A DNA stretch of 64,000 bases from JAICSD01 sp963836665 (lineage in GTDB: Bacteria; Acidobacteriota; Vicinamibacteria; Vicinamibacterales; 2-12-FULL-66-21): NCBI GenBank assembly GCA_963836665.1, contig CAWIKL010000001.1, positions 3,844,001-3,908,000 on the forward strand, written 5' to 3'. The notes beneath the pieces are model-generated. The model had not been told where the DNA came from. It searched no databases and saw only the letters and a list, made by a program, of their open reading frames with translations. Of the stretch, positions 32,329-40,453 are shown piece by piece (position 1 is the first letter of the stretch; each line of letters begins with the position of its first letter). The translations under genes and the position numbers were made by a program.

Positions 32329-32955
32329 GTGCGTCGCCTGTTCTTCGCTGTTCTGGCCTATTTCCTCACCCCGGCCGGCGTCGTGGTCATGGGCGTGCTC
32401 GACGCCTCGATGGTGTTCTTCCTGCCCCTGGGCATCGACTTCGTGGTCATCATCATGGCGGCGCGGCAACCCGGGCTGTTCTGGCTGTACGCACTCCTGG
32501 CCTCGCTCGGCTCGGTGCTCGGTGCGGCCGGCACGTTCTGGATCGGTCAGAAGGCAGGAGAGCGCGGCCTGACGCGCTTGGTCAGCGGGCGGCGCCTGAA
32601 ACGGGTCAAGGCGCGCATAAACGATGGCGCCTTCGTCGTCGCGCTGCTCGGGCTGATTCCGCCGCCGTTTCCATTCACGCCGTTCGTGCTGGCGAGCGGT
32701 GCGCTGGGGATGAACCCCTGGACGTTCCTGTCCGCGCTGACGGGCATACGGGTACTGAGGTTCGGCGTCGAATCCGCATTGGCGGCGCACTACGGCAGCC
32801 AGATCCTCCGCTGGATGCGGACGCCGCTCTTCACAGGCGTCGTCGGCGCCTTCATCGCCCTCGCCGTCGTCGGCACGATCGTCTCGGTCATGGCGCTGGC
32901 ACGCGGTACGCGGCCGCACGAGCGTCGCCCGCGCCACGTGCCGGCGTCCTCCTAG
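32329..32955 (+). CDS. VTT/DedA-like (YqaA family) membrane protein
   Basis: 208 residues with four to five hydrophobic segments. The pattern is that of the SNARE-associated/VTT domain: FFLPLGIDFVVIIMAARQPG and LLASLGSVLGAAGTFWIGQKAGE (re-entrant loop with small residues), then the second re-entrant loop LLGLIPPPFPFTPFVLASGALGM with the conserved FP and PF turn, and a final membrane helix FIALAVVGTIVSVMAL. DedA/VTT proteins are linked to lipid-carrier scrambling and membrane homeostasis. GTG at 32329 is chosen because GAGG lies shortly before; TTG at 32317 is the alternative. The C-terminus is short and basic. Confidence 0.75.
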   Translation: MRRLFFAVLAYFLTPAGVVVMGVLDASMVFFLPLGIDFVVIIMAARQPGLFWLYALLASLGSVLGAAGTFWIGQKAGERGLTRLVSGRRLKRVKARINDGAFVVALLGLIPPPFPFTPFVLASGALGMNPWTFLSALTGIRVLRFGVESALAAHYGSQILRWMRTPLFTGVVGAFIALAVVGTIVSVMALARGTRPHERRPRHVPASS

Positions 32956-33043
32956 ATCCTGAACCGGAGTGTCGCCGCGACACCGCCATATGGTCTAGCA
33001 GCGTCGCGCCGGCGCGCCGTTGAGGTTAGAATTCGGGCCAGCG

Positions 33044-34261
33044 ATGCGGCCGGTTCCCTTCTTTTTCGACACTTTCCCGAAGAACCGCCGTCCTGACCAC
33101 CCTCGTTTGACGGGGGAGATCCGGACACGTGTGGCCGTCGTTGGCGGCGGCATGACAGGCTGCGCCTGTGCGGCGGCGTTCATGGCCGCTGGCGTGCACG
33201 TCGTGCTCCTGGACGCTGATCGCATCGGTGCCGGCGAGACGTCGCGCAGCGCCGGCCTGCTGCGCCAGGATTTCGACGCGTCGTTTCAGGAGACAGCTGC
33301 GCGGCACGGCCTGGGTGCCGCGCGTCACGTATGGCAGGGCTTCCGTCGCGCTGCGCTCGACATGGGCGCGGCAATCCGGCGGCTGGGTCTTCAGCCGGCG
33401 TTCGCCAGGCAGGATGTCGTTTCGCTGACGCGCGACGGGGCTGACGGGGTCCGCCGGTTGCAGCGCGAATATCAGGCTCGACGCGACGCCGGCGTCGAGG
33501 CGACGTGGCTCAGCGCGCGCGCGCTGGCCGCTGCCACTGGCGTCAGCGGCGGCGCCGGGATCCGCACAAAGGGAGACGCGCTCAATCCCTATCGCGCCTG
33601 CCTGGCGTTTGCTGCGTCGGCGGCCGCCCGCGGCGCGGTGCTTCACGAGAAAACGGTTGTCCGGCACATTCGCCCCGGGAAGAAAGCGGTGCTGATCCAG
33701 ACCGACCGCGGCAGCCTGACCGCCGACGCCGTCGTGATCGCGACGGGTGCGCTGCCCGACGATCTCCGCGCGTTGCGCCGCCATTTCCCCGCTCGACAGT
33801 CGTGCACGGTGGTCACGGCGCCGCTGCCGGCGGCCGCGCGCCGCGAGTCCGGCCCGCGCGCAGTGGCCTTCAGTGACACGCACGAGCCGCCGCACCTGCT
33901 TCGCTGGACGCCCGACGATCGTGTGCTCTTTTCAGGCGCCGCGATGGCGCCGCTGCCCGCGCACCAGCGGGATCGCCAGCTCGTCGCCCGCGCCAACGAG
34001 CTGATGTACGAGCTCACCACCTTCTATCCGGCAATCTCCGGCGTGCCGCCCGAGTGGGCGTGGGAGACGATCCACTATGGATCCCCAGACGGCCTCCCGG
34101 TCATCGGGCCACACCGCAACTTCCCGCGCCACCTCTTCGCGCTCGGCCACGGCGGTCACGGCGCCGCCGTCGCCTGGCTCGCGGCCAGGCTGTTGCTCCG
34201 CGCCTACCAGGGCGCGCAGGCGAAGGGGGATGATCTGTTTGGCTTTGCTCGCGTGTTGTAG
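33044..34261 (+). CDS. FAD-dependent oxidoreductase of the DAO (glycine oxidase-like) family
   Basis: 405 residues. FAD-binding Rossmann motif VAVVGGGMTGCACAAAFMAAG at about 30-50 with the acidic end LLDAD, then the DAO-type SRSAGLLRQDFDASFQ loop, where the flavin is held, and a C-terminal HYGSPDGLPVIGPHRNFPRH and ALGHGGHGAAVAWLAA segment as in amine-oxidising flavoproteins. It probably oxidises an amino or imino acid; the substrate is open. A -10-like TAGAAT at 33027-33032 precedes the ATG at 33044 by 11 nt with no ribosome site. The next gene on the other strand ends 14 bp away. Confidence 0.8.
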   Translation: MRPVPFFFDTFPKNRRPDHPRLTGEIRTRVAVVGGGMTGCACAAAFMAAGVHVVLLDADRIGAGETSRSAGLLRQDFDASFQETAARHGLGAARHVWQGFRRAALDMGAAIRRLGLQPAFARQDVVSLTRDGADGVRRLQREYQARRDAGVEATWLSARALAAATGVSGGAGIRTKGDALNPYRACLAFAASAAARGAVLHEKTVVRHIRPGKKAVLIQTDRGSLTADAVVIATGALPDDLRALRRHFPARQSCTVVTAPLPAAARRESGPRAVAFSDTHEPPHLLRWTPDDRVLFSGAAMAPLPAHQRDRQLVARANELMYELTTFYPAISGVPPEWAWETIHYGSPDGLPVIGPHRNFPRHLFALGHGGHGAAVAWLAARLLLRAYQGAQAKGDDLFGFARVL

Positions 34262-34274
34262 CGTTGCCGCCGCG

Positions 34275-35207
34275 TTACGCGTCACCATAGATCCCGCGTA
34301 ACGCGATCTCTATCTCCGGATAGCGGAAGTGATACCCGTGCGCGATCGCGACGTTCGGGAGCGCGCGCTGGCTGGCCAGGAGCGCATCGGCCATTTCGCC
34401 GAGCGCGATCCGCAGCGCGACGCGCGGCGCCGGCAGCAGCGCCGGACGATGGAGCGCGCGGCCGAGCGCATGGGCGAGAGCGGCGTTGGTCACCGGGTGC
34501 GGTGCCGACACGTTGACCGGTCCGGCGATCGCAGGCGTGTCGACGATCCACCGCACCATCTCGCTCCAGTCGTGGCGATGGATCCACGAGAAGTACTGGC
34601 GGCCCGAGCCAATCGGGCCGCCGGCGAAGAACCGGAACGGCCGTGCCATCTGGGGCAGCGCACCGCCGGACTTCTCGAGGACGATGCCGGTGCGCAGGAG
34701 CACGACGCGGACGCCGGGCCGCTGTGCCTTCAGCGCCTCGTTCTCCCACGCCACGCACAAGCCCGCGAGAAAGTCACGGCCGGGTCCGGCGGTCTCCGCC
34801 AGCGCTTCGCTGCCGCGGTCGCCGTAGTAGCCGATGCCGCTCGCCGAGACGAGAACCGGCGGCGGCGTGGGTGCGGCCGCGATCGCGGCGACGAGCGAAC
34901 GCGCCGGCTGGATGCGGCTGTCGGCGAGCACCTGTTTGCGCGAGGCCGTCCATCGCGCCCCGGCGATCGACTCGCCGGCAAGGTTGATCACCGCGGCGGC
35001 GCCGTCGATCTCGCCGGCTGGGGCAGGCGAACCATCGGCAAGCCATCCAACGCGCGAGATACCAGGGCTGCCGGTACCGGACTCATGTCGGACCTCGCCC
35101 GGCGGTAGCGCTCGCGTCAGCACGCGAACGTCGTGCCCTTCCTCAGCCCACGTCCAGGCCAGGGGGGTGCCGAGAAATCCCGTGCCGCCGGCGATCACCA
35201 GTTTCAT
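34275..35207 (-). CDS. TIGR01777 family epimerase (YfcH-like SDR)
   Basis: 310 residues. Extended SDR: MKLVIAGGTGFLGTPLAW carries the GxxGFxG dinucleotide loop; INLAGESIAGARWT and SRIQPARSLVAAI are the family signature; SASGIGYYGDRG holds the Tyr-rich region; FFAGGPIGSGRQYFSWIHRHD and the C-terminal DUF1731-like segment (RVALRIALGEMADALLASQRA) complete the match. Members are conserved in most bacteria, but their reaction is not established. GGAGAACC precedes the ATG. It is divergent from the S9 peptidase gene with 122 bp between. Confidence 0.9.
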   Translation of the reverse strand: MKLVIAGGTGFLGTPLAWTWAEEGHDVRVLTRALPPGEVRHESGTGSPGISRVGWLADGSPAPAGEIDGAAAVINLAGESIAGARWTASRKQVLADSRIQPARSLVAAIAAAPTPPPVLVSASGIGYYGDRGSEALAETAGPGRDFLAGLCVAWENEALKAQRPGVRVVLLRTGIVLEKSGGALPQMARPFRFFAGGPIGSGRQYFSWIHRHDWSEMVRWIVDTPAIAGPVNVSAPHPVTNAALAHALGRALHRPALLPAPRVALRIALGEMADALLASQRALPNVAIAHGYHFRYPEIEIALRGIYGDA

Positions 35208-35283
35208 GGTTCTCCGTTGGACGGAGGGGGACCGTCCGAAGTTTGGGGCGGTGCGCGCCGGGCGCAGGCGACAAGTGAGCGTC

Positions 35284-35289
35284 TATAAT
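35284..35289 (+). promoter_or_regulatory. -10 element TATAAT for the S9 peptidase
   Basis: Perfect TATAAT about 40 nt before the ATG at 35330. No convincing -35. Transcription would give a leader of roughly 33 nt. Confidence 0.4.
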
Positions 35290-35329
35290 GTCACCCTGTC
35301 TGCCTGTTTCAACCGACTCGAAGCCTGAC

Positions 35330-37309
35330 ATGCGACATCTCGCTTGTGCCGCTCTCGTGCTTGGTCTCTCGGCACTTCCCCTCGCACAAGTCCAGGAGAA
35401 GACGATCGCGGCACCCCCAAACGTGACCACCGAGGGGATTCCGCCGATCCCGCAGTCGATCGCTGACGGCCTCGCCAAGTACGCCCAGTTCCGCCAGGCG
35501 CAGATGATGGCGTGGAACCCGGTCAAGCGGCAAATCCTGGTGACCACGACACTCGGCACCGTACCGCAGCTCTATTCTGTCGACGGGCCCGGGCGCGATC
35601 GTCATCAGCTCACCTGGTTCGATCGCGGCCTGCCGGTCATCGCCAACGTGTCGTTCGATCCGACCGACGGCACCACCGTCGTCTTCCAGTACGACCCGAC
35701 CGGCGCCAGCGAGCTGCGCTCGTTGTATCGCTACGATATGACCAGCGGCGAGATCGCGCTGGTCACCGAGTCGAAGACGCGCTTCGCGCACGTGTGGTCG
35801 CATCAGGGAAAGTGGCTGGCCTACGATTCTGCCGAGCGCAACGGCAGGGACCGCGATCTCTACGTGATCCAGCCGTCGGATCCCAGGACCAAGCGGAAGC
35901 TGGCTGATTTCGACGGGCCCTACTCGCCGGAAGACTGGTCACCGGACGGGACCGCGCTGCTGGCGACGGAAGTCGTGGCCAACTCCGAGACCTACATCTG
36001 GCGCGTCGACGTGAAGACGGGTGAGAAGAAGGCGCTGACCCCGCACGGCGGCGATAAGGTGTCGTGGTACAACGTGCGGTTTTCGCCCGACGGCAGGAAG
36101 GTCTACGCGATGAGCGATCGCCAGGGCGGCGAATTCCGCGTCTGGCGCTGCGACGTCGCCAATTGCGCCTGGTCACCGGTGACGCCCGACGGCACCGTCG
36201 TGGCACTCGGTGGCAGCAGCCCCGGCGCGATTGCCGGGTTCGAGATCTCGCCCGACGGCACCGTGATGGCCGTCGTCGTCGACAAGGGACCGTACACCGA
36301 TCTGCAGGTCATTGATCTCACGTCCCTCAAGCCGCGATCGATTCCGGCGCTGCCCAAGGGCACGATTCAGCAGTTGCGCTGGCGGCCGGGCAGCAAGGAG
36401 CTCGCCTATTCGCTGGGCTCGCTGAAATCGCAAGGGGACGTCTATTCGCTCGACGTCGCCCTCGGCACGCAGAGCCGGTGGACGACGAGCGAAGCCACGT
36501 TCAACCCCGACGCCCTGCCGGCGCCGGAAGTCGTCGACGTCAAGAGCTTCGACGGCGTCAGCATCAACGCAATCGTCTACCGCCCGCCGGCGAAGTTCAC
36601 CGGGCCGCGGCCTGTCCTCGTCCAATTCCACGGCGGCCCGGAAACGCGCGACCGCGTGCGGTGGCAGGGGCGCAGCAACTATCTGTTGAACGAGCTCGGC
36701 ATCGCGCTTGTGTTCCCGAACGTCCGCGGGTCGAGCGGGTTCGGCCGCAAGTTCGCCGAGATGGACAACGGCAAGGGACGGGACGGCGCCATCAAGGACG
36801 TTGGCGCGCTGCTCGACTGGATCGCGGCGCGTCCGGACCTCGATCGGAATCGCGTCATGCTTGGCGGCGCCAGCTATGGCGGCTGGCTCGCGCTCGAAGC
36901 CGGCATGGTCTACAACAGCCGTATCCGTGGAATCTTCGAGGGGGCCGGGATCACCGACTTCGTGAGTTTCCTTGAAAAGGACACAAACGCCGCGCGACAG
37001 AACAATCGCCGCGCCGAATACGGCGACGAGCGCGACCCCGACATGCGCGCCTATCTCACGTCGATTTCGCCGATTACCCGTGCGGCCGACCTGAAGAAGC
37101 CGACGTTCATCCTGCAGGCAGGCAAGGACATTCGCGTACCGGTCAGCCAGGGCCGCGAGCTGCTGAACGCATTGAAGGCGAACAATGCCGCAGTGTGGTA
37201 CGCGGAGTTCGCGGACGCCGACCACGAGAACTTCCCCGGGCCCGGTCCAGCCGTCGACTGGATGCTCGCCGCGTGGGTGGCCTTCTTCAAGGCGTACTTA
37301 CTGAATTGA
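35330..37309 (+). CDS. Exported S9 family peptidase (prolyl oligopeptidase type)
   Basis: 659 residues with a signal peptide (MRHLACAALVLGLSALPLAQ). Residues about 60-390 form a beta-propeller with xxSPDG blades (DWSPDGTALLATE; FSPDGRKVYAMSD); residues 400-659 are an alpha/beta-hydrolase domain with FHGGPETRDR, FPNVRGSSGFGRKF, nucleophile Ser515 in GGASYGGW, Asp600 in GKDIRVP and His632 in DADHENF. The triad is complete, so the enzyme should be active. Family members cut short peptides or remove dipeptides; secretion suggests nutrient use. It converges on the M28 peptidase gene, 11 bp away. Confidence 0.9.
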   Translation: MRHLACAALVLGLSALPLAQVQEKTIAAPPNVTTEGIPPIPQSIADGLAKYAQFRQAQMMAWNPVKRQILVTTTLGTVPQLYSVDGPGRDRHQLTWFDRGLPVIANVSFDPTDGTTVVFQYDPTGASELRSLYRYDMTSGEIALVTESKTRFAHVWSHQGKWLAYDSAERNGRDRDLYVIQPSDPRTKRKLADFDGPYSPEDWSPDGTALLATEVVANSETYIWRVDVKTGEKKALTPHGGDKVSWYNVRFSPDGRKVYAMSDRQGGEFRVWRCDVANCAWSPVTPDGTVVALGGSSPGAIAGFEISPDGTVMAVVVDKGPYTDLQVIDLTSLKPRSIPALPKGTIQQLRWRPGSKELAYSLGSLKSQGDVYSLDVALGTQSRWTTSEATFNPDALPAPEVVDVKSFDGVSINAIVYRPPAKFTGPRPVLVQFHGGPETRDRVRWQGRSNYLLNELGIALVFPNVRGSSGFGRKFAEMDNGKGRDGAIKDVGALLDWIAARPDLDRNRVMLGGASYGGWLALEAGMVYNSRIRGIFEGAGITDFVSFLEKDTNAARQNNRRAEYGDERDPDMRAYLTSISPITRAADLKKPTFILQAGKDIRVPVSQGRELLNALKANNAAVWYAEFADADHENFPGPGPAVDWMLAAWVAFFKAYLLN

Positions 37310-37320
37310 CCCTCGCATGG

Positions 37321-39597
37321 TCACCGTTCAGCGGCGCGAAGAACCCACATCGCTTCCGCGTGCCACACCGCGTTCTGCTGCGGTAGCCACGCCGGCAGGC
37401 TCTGCCATCCGACGCCCCCGGGGAAACGCGCCGAGATCAGGATCGCGTTAGCCCGTGCCAGGGACGCCTCGCTGCCGGTCTTGAACGACGCCGTCCACGT
37501 AACGCCGGTCCCAGGGATTGCCGTGTAGAGCGCCCGCCACCGTCCTCGCTGCACGACCCCGGGATAATTGCTCCGCGCAGGAGTGACGTTGTCTGGCGCG
37601 AGAAACAGGACGCTGAGCCCGGGTGCGAGCGGCGTCACGGTGACCGTCAGTTCGCTGCCGCCGGCCACCGTCTTCACCTCAAAGGTCGCCGTGGCCGGAG
37701 CCGGAGCCGCGGCCGGAGCGGTGGTACGAAAGACGAACGGCAGCGCGAAACGCGGCCACGGTACGCTGCCGCGCGCGGAATCGGTGGCCCGATACCAGCT
37801 CCCCGGCGCCCCGCTCTCGAGATCGAGCCCGGGCTCCTGCGAGGCCACTTCGAACGTTGCCGTTGCCGCGTTCGGCTCGACGAACATCCGCACCGCGCGG
37901 CGCTGTGGCTCGTCGTAGGTATAGGCGGGTGCCGCGTAGGCGAGGCCGCCGGTAATCGCGACCGCGACCAGCAGCGCCGCCGTCCCGAGTGCCGGTTGCA
38001 GCAGCGGCCTCGTTGCCGCCATGGCAGCGATCAACGGCGGCACGATCATCGCACCGGCCGCGAGCATCGCTGCCGCGTAGACCCACACCGGCGTGATCAG
38101 CGGCAGGCGTCCGAGGAGCTCGACCAGGAAGTGCAGCAAATCGACGCTGTCACGGAGCCACAACGTACCCGACACGGCGAGGACGACGACGGACACGATC
38201 CGGATAGCGTGAACGTTGCCTGGAGGAATGGACAGCAGACCGATCCCCGCGGCCAGCAGCGGCAGCGTCCACAGGTACCCAGCCGCAGGCGCCTTTGCCG
38301 CCGTCACGCCCGCCAGCAGGATCCACAGCGGCAGCGTGACGCTCCATACGAAAACGGGATGACGGACGCCGTGCGCGCGCAACGGCAGCCACGCGCCGGC
38401 TCGACTCGCCACCCATCCGGCGAGCGCGCCGAGCGTCAGGAGCAGGAGGAAGAGACGGCCGGGATGCGCATACCAGGGGTGATAGACCGCGCGCGACGCG
38501 CGCAGCGCGGCCGCCCCGCCGATCATCGCGACCGTGACGAGCGCGACGCCAAGGAGTGTCCACACGACATCCAGGATCCAGCGCCACAGGCCAAGCATCC
38601 GCACGCTGGCGCCGAGCGTCCTGAACCACGCCAGCAGCCCCAGGACGAGGGCGGCGGCGGCGACGATCCACGACGCGAGCGGTCCCCACGACACGGCCAC
38701 GACGCGGCCGATGTCGAAATAGGTCGTCCGCGGCGATGGATCGCGCGCGCCGAGGTCGAGCGCGTCGAGCGCCAGCGCCGTTTCGACGACGTTCTCGCCG
38801 GTCTGGAGGATGGCGCGATCAGTCAGCCGTTCGGGCGTGTCGCGCGCGGTGTGGTAGGCGTAGCTGTCGCCGATTGCGGCAAAATTCAGCCCGGGCAGGT
38901 CGTGCCGCTTGAAGATCGAAAAGTCGGTGTCGTTGGGGAGGCGGCGGTAGATTTCGATCGCGTACGACGCGCCGCGCGGATGCGGCGCCAGGCGCGCCCA
39001 CGGCCCGACAATCCAGCCGTTCCCCGGTCCCGTCTCGAACAGCAGCGCGCCACCGTCGTTCCCCGTCGCTTCGACGTTGATGTAGGCCTGGAGCCGGTCC
39101 ATCACCTCGCGGTCGTTGACCAGTCCAGCCGCGCCCATCAGGCCGGCTTCTTCCGCGTCTGTGAGCAGGACCATGAGCGCGTGGCGGCGATCGCCGCGCG
39201 CCGCGAGCAGCCGCGCCGCTTCGAGCGATACCGCCACGCCGAGCCCGTCGTCGGCCGCTCCCGGTGCATCTGGCGACGAGTCGTAGTGCGCGACGAGCCC
39301 GAGCGCCGACCGTTCCGCTCCGGCCTTGATTGCGATGATGTTGAAGACGTGCGCGGTGGCACCAACGTCGGGGCGGCGCGCGTCGGCTTCCTGCACGCGC
39401 ACCTCGTAACCGTAGAGGCGCAGCTGGTCGATGATGTATTCGCGCGCGCGGGTGTTTTCGGGCGTGCCGGCGGCCCGGCTGCCGATCGTGCCCGCCAGAA
39501 CCTGCACGTGCGCGCGCGCGTTGTCGAGTGAGAACCTGGATTCCGGCCGCGCGCATGCCGCGCACAGCAGCAGCAACAGCAGAGCCGCCCGCTTCAC
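37321..39597 (-). CDS. M28 metallopeptidase with polytopic membrane region (ERMP1/Fxna-like)
   Basis: 758 residues. The N-terminus has a lipobox-like LLLCAAC, so it may be lipid-anchored. Peptidase domain about 24-300 with zinc ligands His104 (VAHYDSSPDAPGAADDG), Asp116, Glu149/150 (TDAEEAGLMGA), Glu176 and His249 (GDSYAYHTARDT): a complete M28 co-catalytic site. From about residue 310 to 560 there are around eight membrane helices, then an exported C-terminal beta domain (about 590-758). This layout recalls eukaryotic ERMP1 peptidases. Start is GTG at 39597. The two peptidase genes converge and may both serve protein breakdown outside the cytoplasm. Confidence 0.85.
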   Translation of the reverse strand: MKRAALLLLLLCAACARPESRFSLDNARAHVQVLAGTIGSRAAGTPENTRAREYIIDQLRLYGYEVRVQEADARRPDVGATAHVFNIIAIKAGAERSALGLVAHYDSSPDAPGAADDGLGVAVSLEAARLLAARGDRRHALMVLLTDAEEAGLMGAAGLVNDREVMDRLQAYINVEATGNDGGALLFETGPGNGWIVGPWARLAPHPRGASYAIEIYRRLPNDTDFSIFKRHDLPGLNFAAIGDSYAYHTARDTPERLTDRAILQTGENVVETALALDALDLGARDPSPRTTYFDIGRVVAVSWGPLASWIVAAAALVLGLLAWFRTLGASVRMLGLWRWILDVVWTLLGVALVTVAMIGGAAALRASRAVYHPWYAHPGRLFLLLLTLGALAGWVASRAGAWLPLRAHGVRHPVFVWSVTLPLWILLAGVTAAKAPAAGYLWTLPLLAAGIGLLSIPPGNVHAIRIVSVVVLAVSGTLWLRDSVDLLHFLVELLGRLPLITPVWVYAAAMLAAGAMIVPPLIAAMAATRPLLQPALGTAALLVAVAITGGLAYAAPAYTYDEPQRRAVRMFVEPNAATATFEVASQEPGLDLESGAPGSWYRATDSARGSVPWPRFALPFVFRTTAPAAAPAPATATFEVKTVAGGSELTVTVTPLAPGLSVLFLAPDNVTPARSNYPGVVQRGRWRALYTAIPGTGVTWTASFKTGSEASLARANAILISARFPGGVGWQSLPAWLPQQNAVWHAEAMWVLRAAER

Positions 39598-39667
39598 GCG
39601 AACAGCTTATCAGGTGGCACCGCCGGCAGCGGGCAGGAGATCCTCCTGCGATCGGTCGGGCGCGTCG

Positions 39668-40360
39668 CTATTTGATCCGCACGTCGCCGGAGAAGGTCTT
39701 GAAGTAGTAGTCGGTTCCCCCGGCGCCGATGTCGGCCCGCACGCGCTTGCGGCTCGACGAATGGTAGGTCATCGGGATGTCGGTGCGCAGCTCGCCGCTG
39801 AAACTGTCGAAGTCGACCGACGCCGAGGTGCCCTGCGGAACGCGAACCGCGATGTCGCCGCTGAAGGTTTCGGCGCTGATGGCCTTCTCGCCGCCGGACA
39901 GATCGACTGCGCCTGAGAACGTCTTCACGTGCTGACCGCCGTGTACGTCCTTCACGGTCACGTCGCTCGAGAAGACGTCGATATCGATGGCGACGTCGCC
40001 CGGCACGTCGATGTCGAAATCTGTCTCGACGACATTGTTGTCGCGGTCGTGCCACTCGCTGTCCCTTTTGTTGGCCTCGATAATCACGTCGGATCCGTTT
40101 TCCTGCACGTCGAGCTTGATGTGGTCGAGACGGTCGCGCGTGGCGTGACGGACCGCGTGTATTGACACGTCCGCGCGGTTCGATCCGTTGATGTGCACGT
40201 GACCGGAAAAGTTCTTGAGCTTGAGCGTCCCGCCGGCGCGAATCTGCGCCGTCCGGTCGACGCGCTCGGTCTCCTGCTGGGCGGCGTGGGCCGGCCAGGG
40301 CAGGGACAGCAGCAGGGCACCGGCCAGGGCCGGCGCCGCGTATCGGGTGAACAGAGTCAT
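39668..40360 (-). CDS. Exported DUF4097 beta-repeat protein
   Basis: 230 residues: signal peptide MTLFTRYAAPALAGALLLSL with cleavage near AHAAQ, then a right-handed run of short beta strands containing repeated FSGxVxI/FSGDIxV units (KNFSGHVHING; VFSSDVTVKDV; KTFSGAVDLSG; ETFSGDIAVRV; DSFSGELRTDI; KTFSGDVRIK). This is the DUF4097 solenoid, found near sigma factors and antisigma systems in several phyla; function unknown. GAGGAAAAC precedes the ATG. It is divergent from an ADOP permease, and both promoters carry CGTCTAA, which suggests a shared extracytoplasmic-function sigma factor. Confidence 0.85.
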   Translation of the reverse strand: MTLFTRYAAPALAGALLLSLPWPAHAAQQETERVDRTAQIRAGGTLKLKNFSGHVHINGSNRADVSIHAVRHATRDRLDHIKLDVQENGSDVIIEANKRDSEWHDRDNNVVETDFDIDVPGDVAIDIDVFSSDVTVKDVHGGQHVKTFSGAVDLSGGEKAISAETFSGDIAVRVPQGTSASVDFDSFSGELRTDIPMTYHSSSRKRVRADIGAGGTDYYFKTFSGDVRIK

Positions 40361-40378
40361 GTTTTCCTCGCCGCCGAC

Positions 40379-40445
40379 TTAGACGGGAGCGCGGCCGGCG
40401 GCGTTTATCGACGATCCAACCGTGCCCGTGCCCGGGCCGTCTAAA
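40379..40445. promoter_or_regulatory. Paired divergent ECF-type promoters (DUF4097 / ADOP)
   Basis: TTAGACGG (40379-40386) and CCGTCTAA (40437-40444) are perfect inverted copies, so each gene has CGTCTAA on its own coding strand. Toward the ADOP gene, AACC (40418-40421) stands 16 bp before CGTCTAA, the typical spacing and wording of ECF sigma promoters; the start codon follows by 9 nt. Toward the DUF4097 gene, AAAC (complement of 40403-40406) stands 17 bp before CGTCTAA. The sigma factor is not in the window. Confidence 0.5.
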
Positions 40446-40453
40446 GCCAGCAT

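Noticed and set aside
32969..32983. GTGTCGCCGCGACAC hairpin as an intrinsic terminator after the VTT gene
   Set aside because: Only 6-bp arms and no T-run; too weak to list.
30951..33023. 690-codon plus-strand open frame across the polytopic gene and the VTT gene
   Set aside because: It covers two real genes on opposite strands and is a repetitive Arg/Gln/Glu-rich mirror reading.
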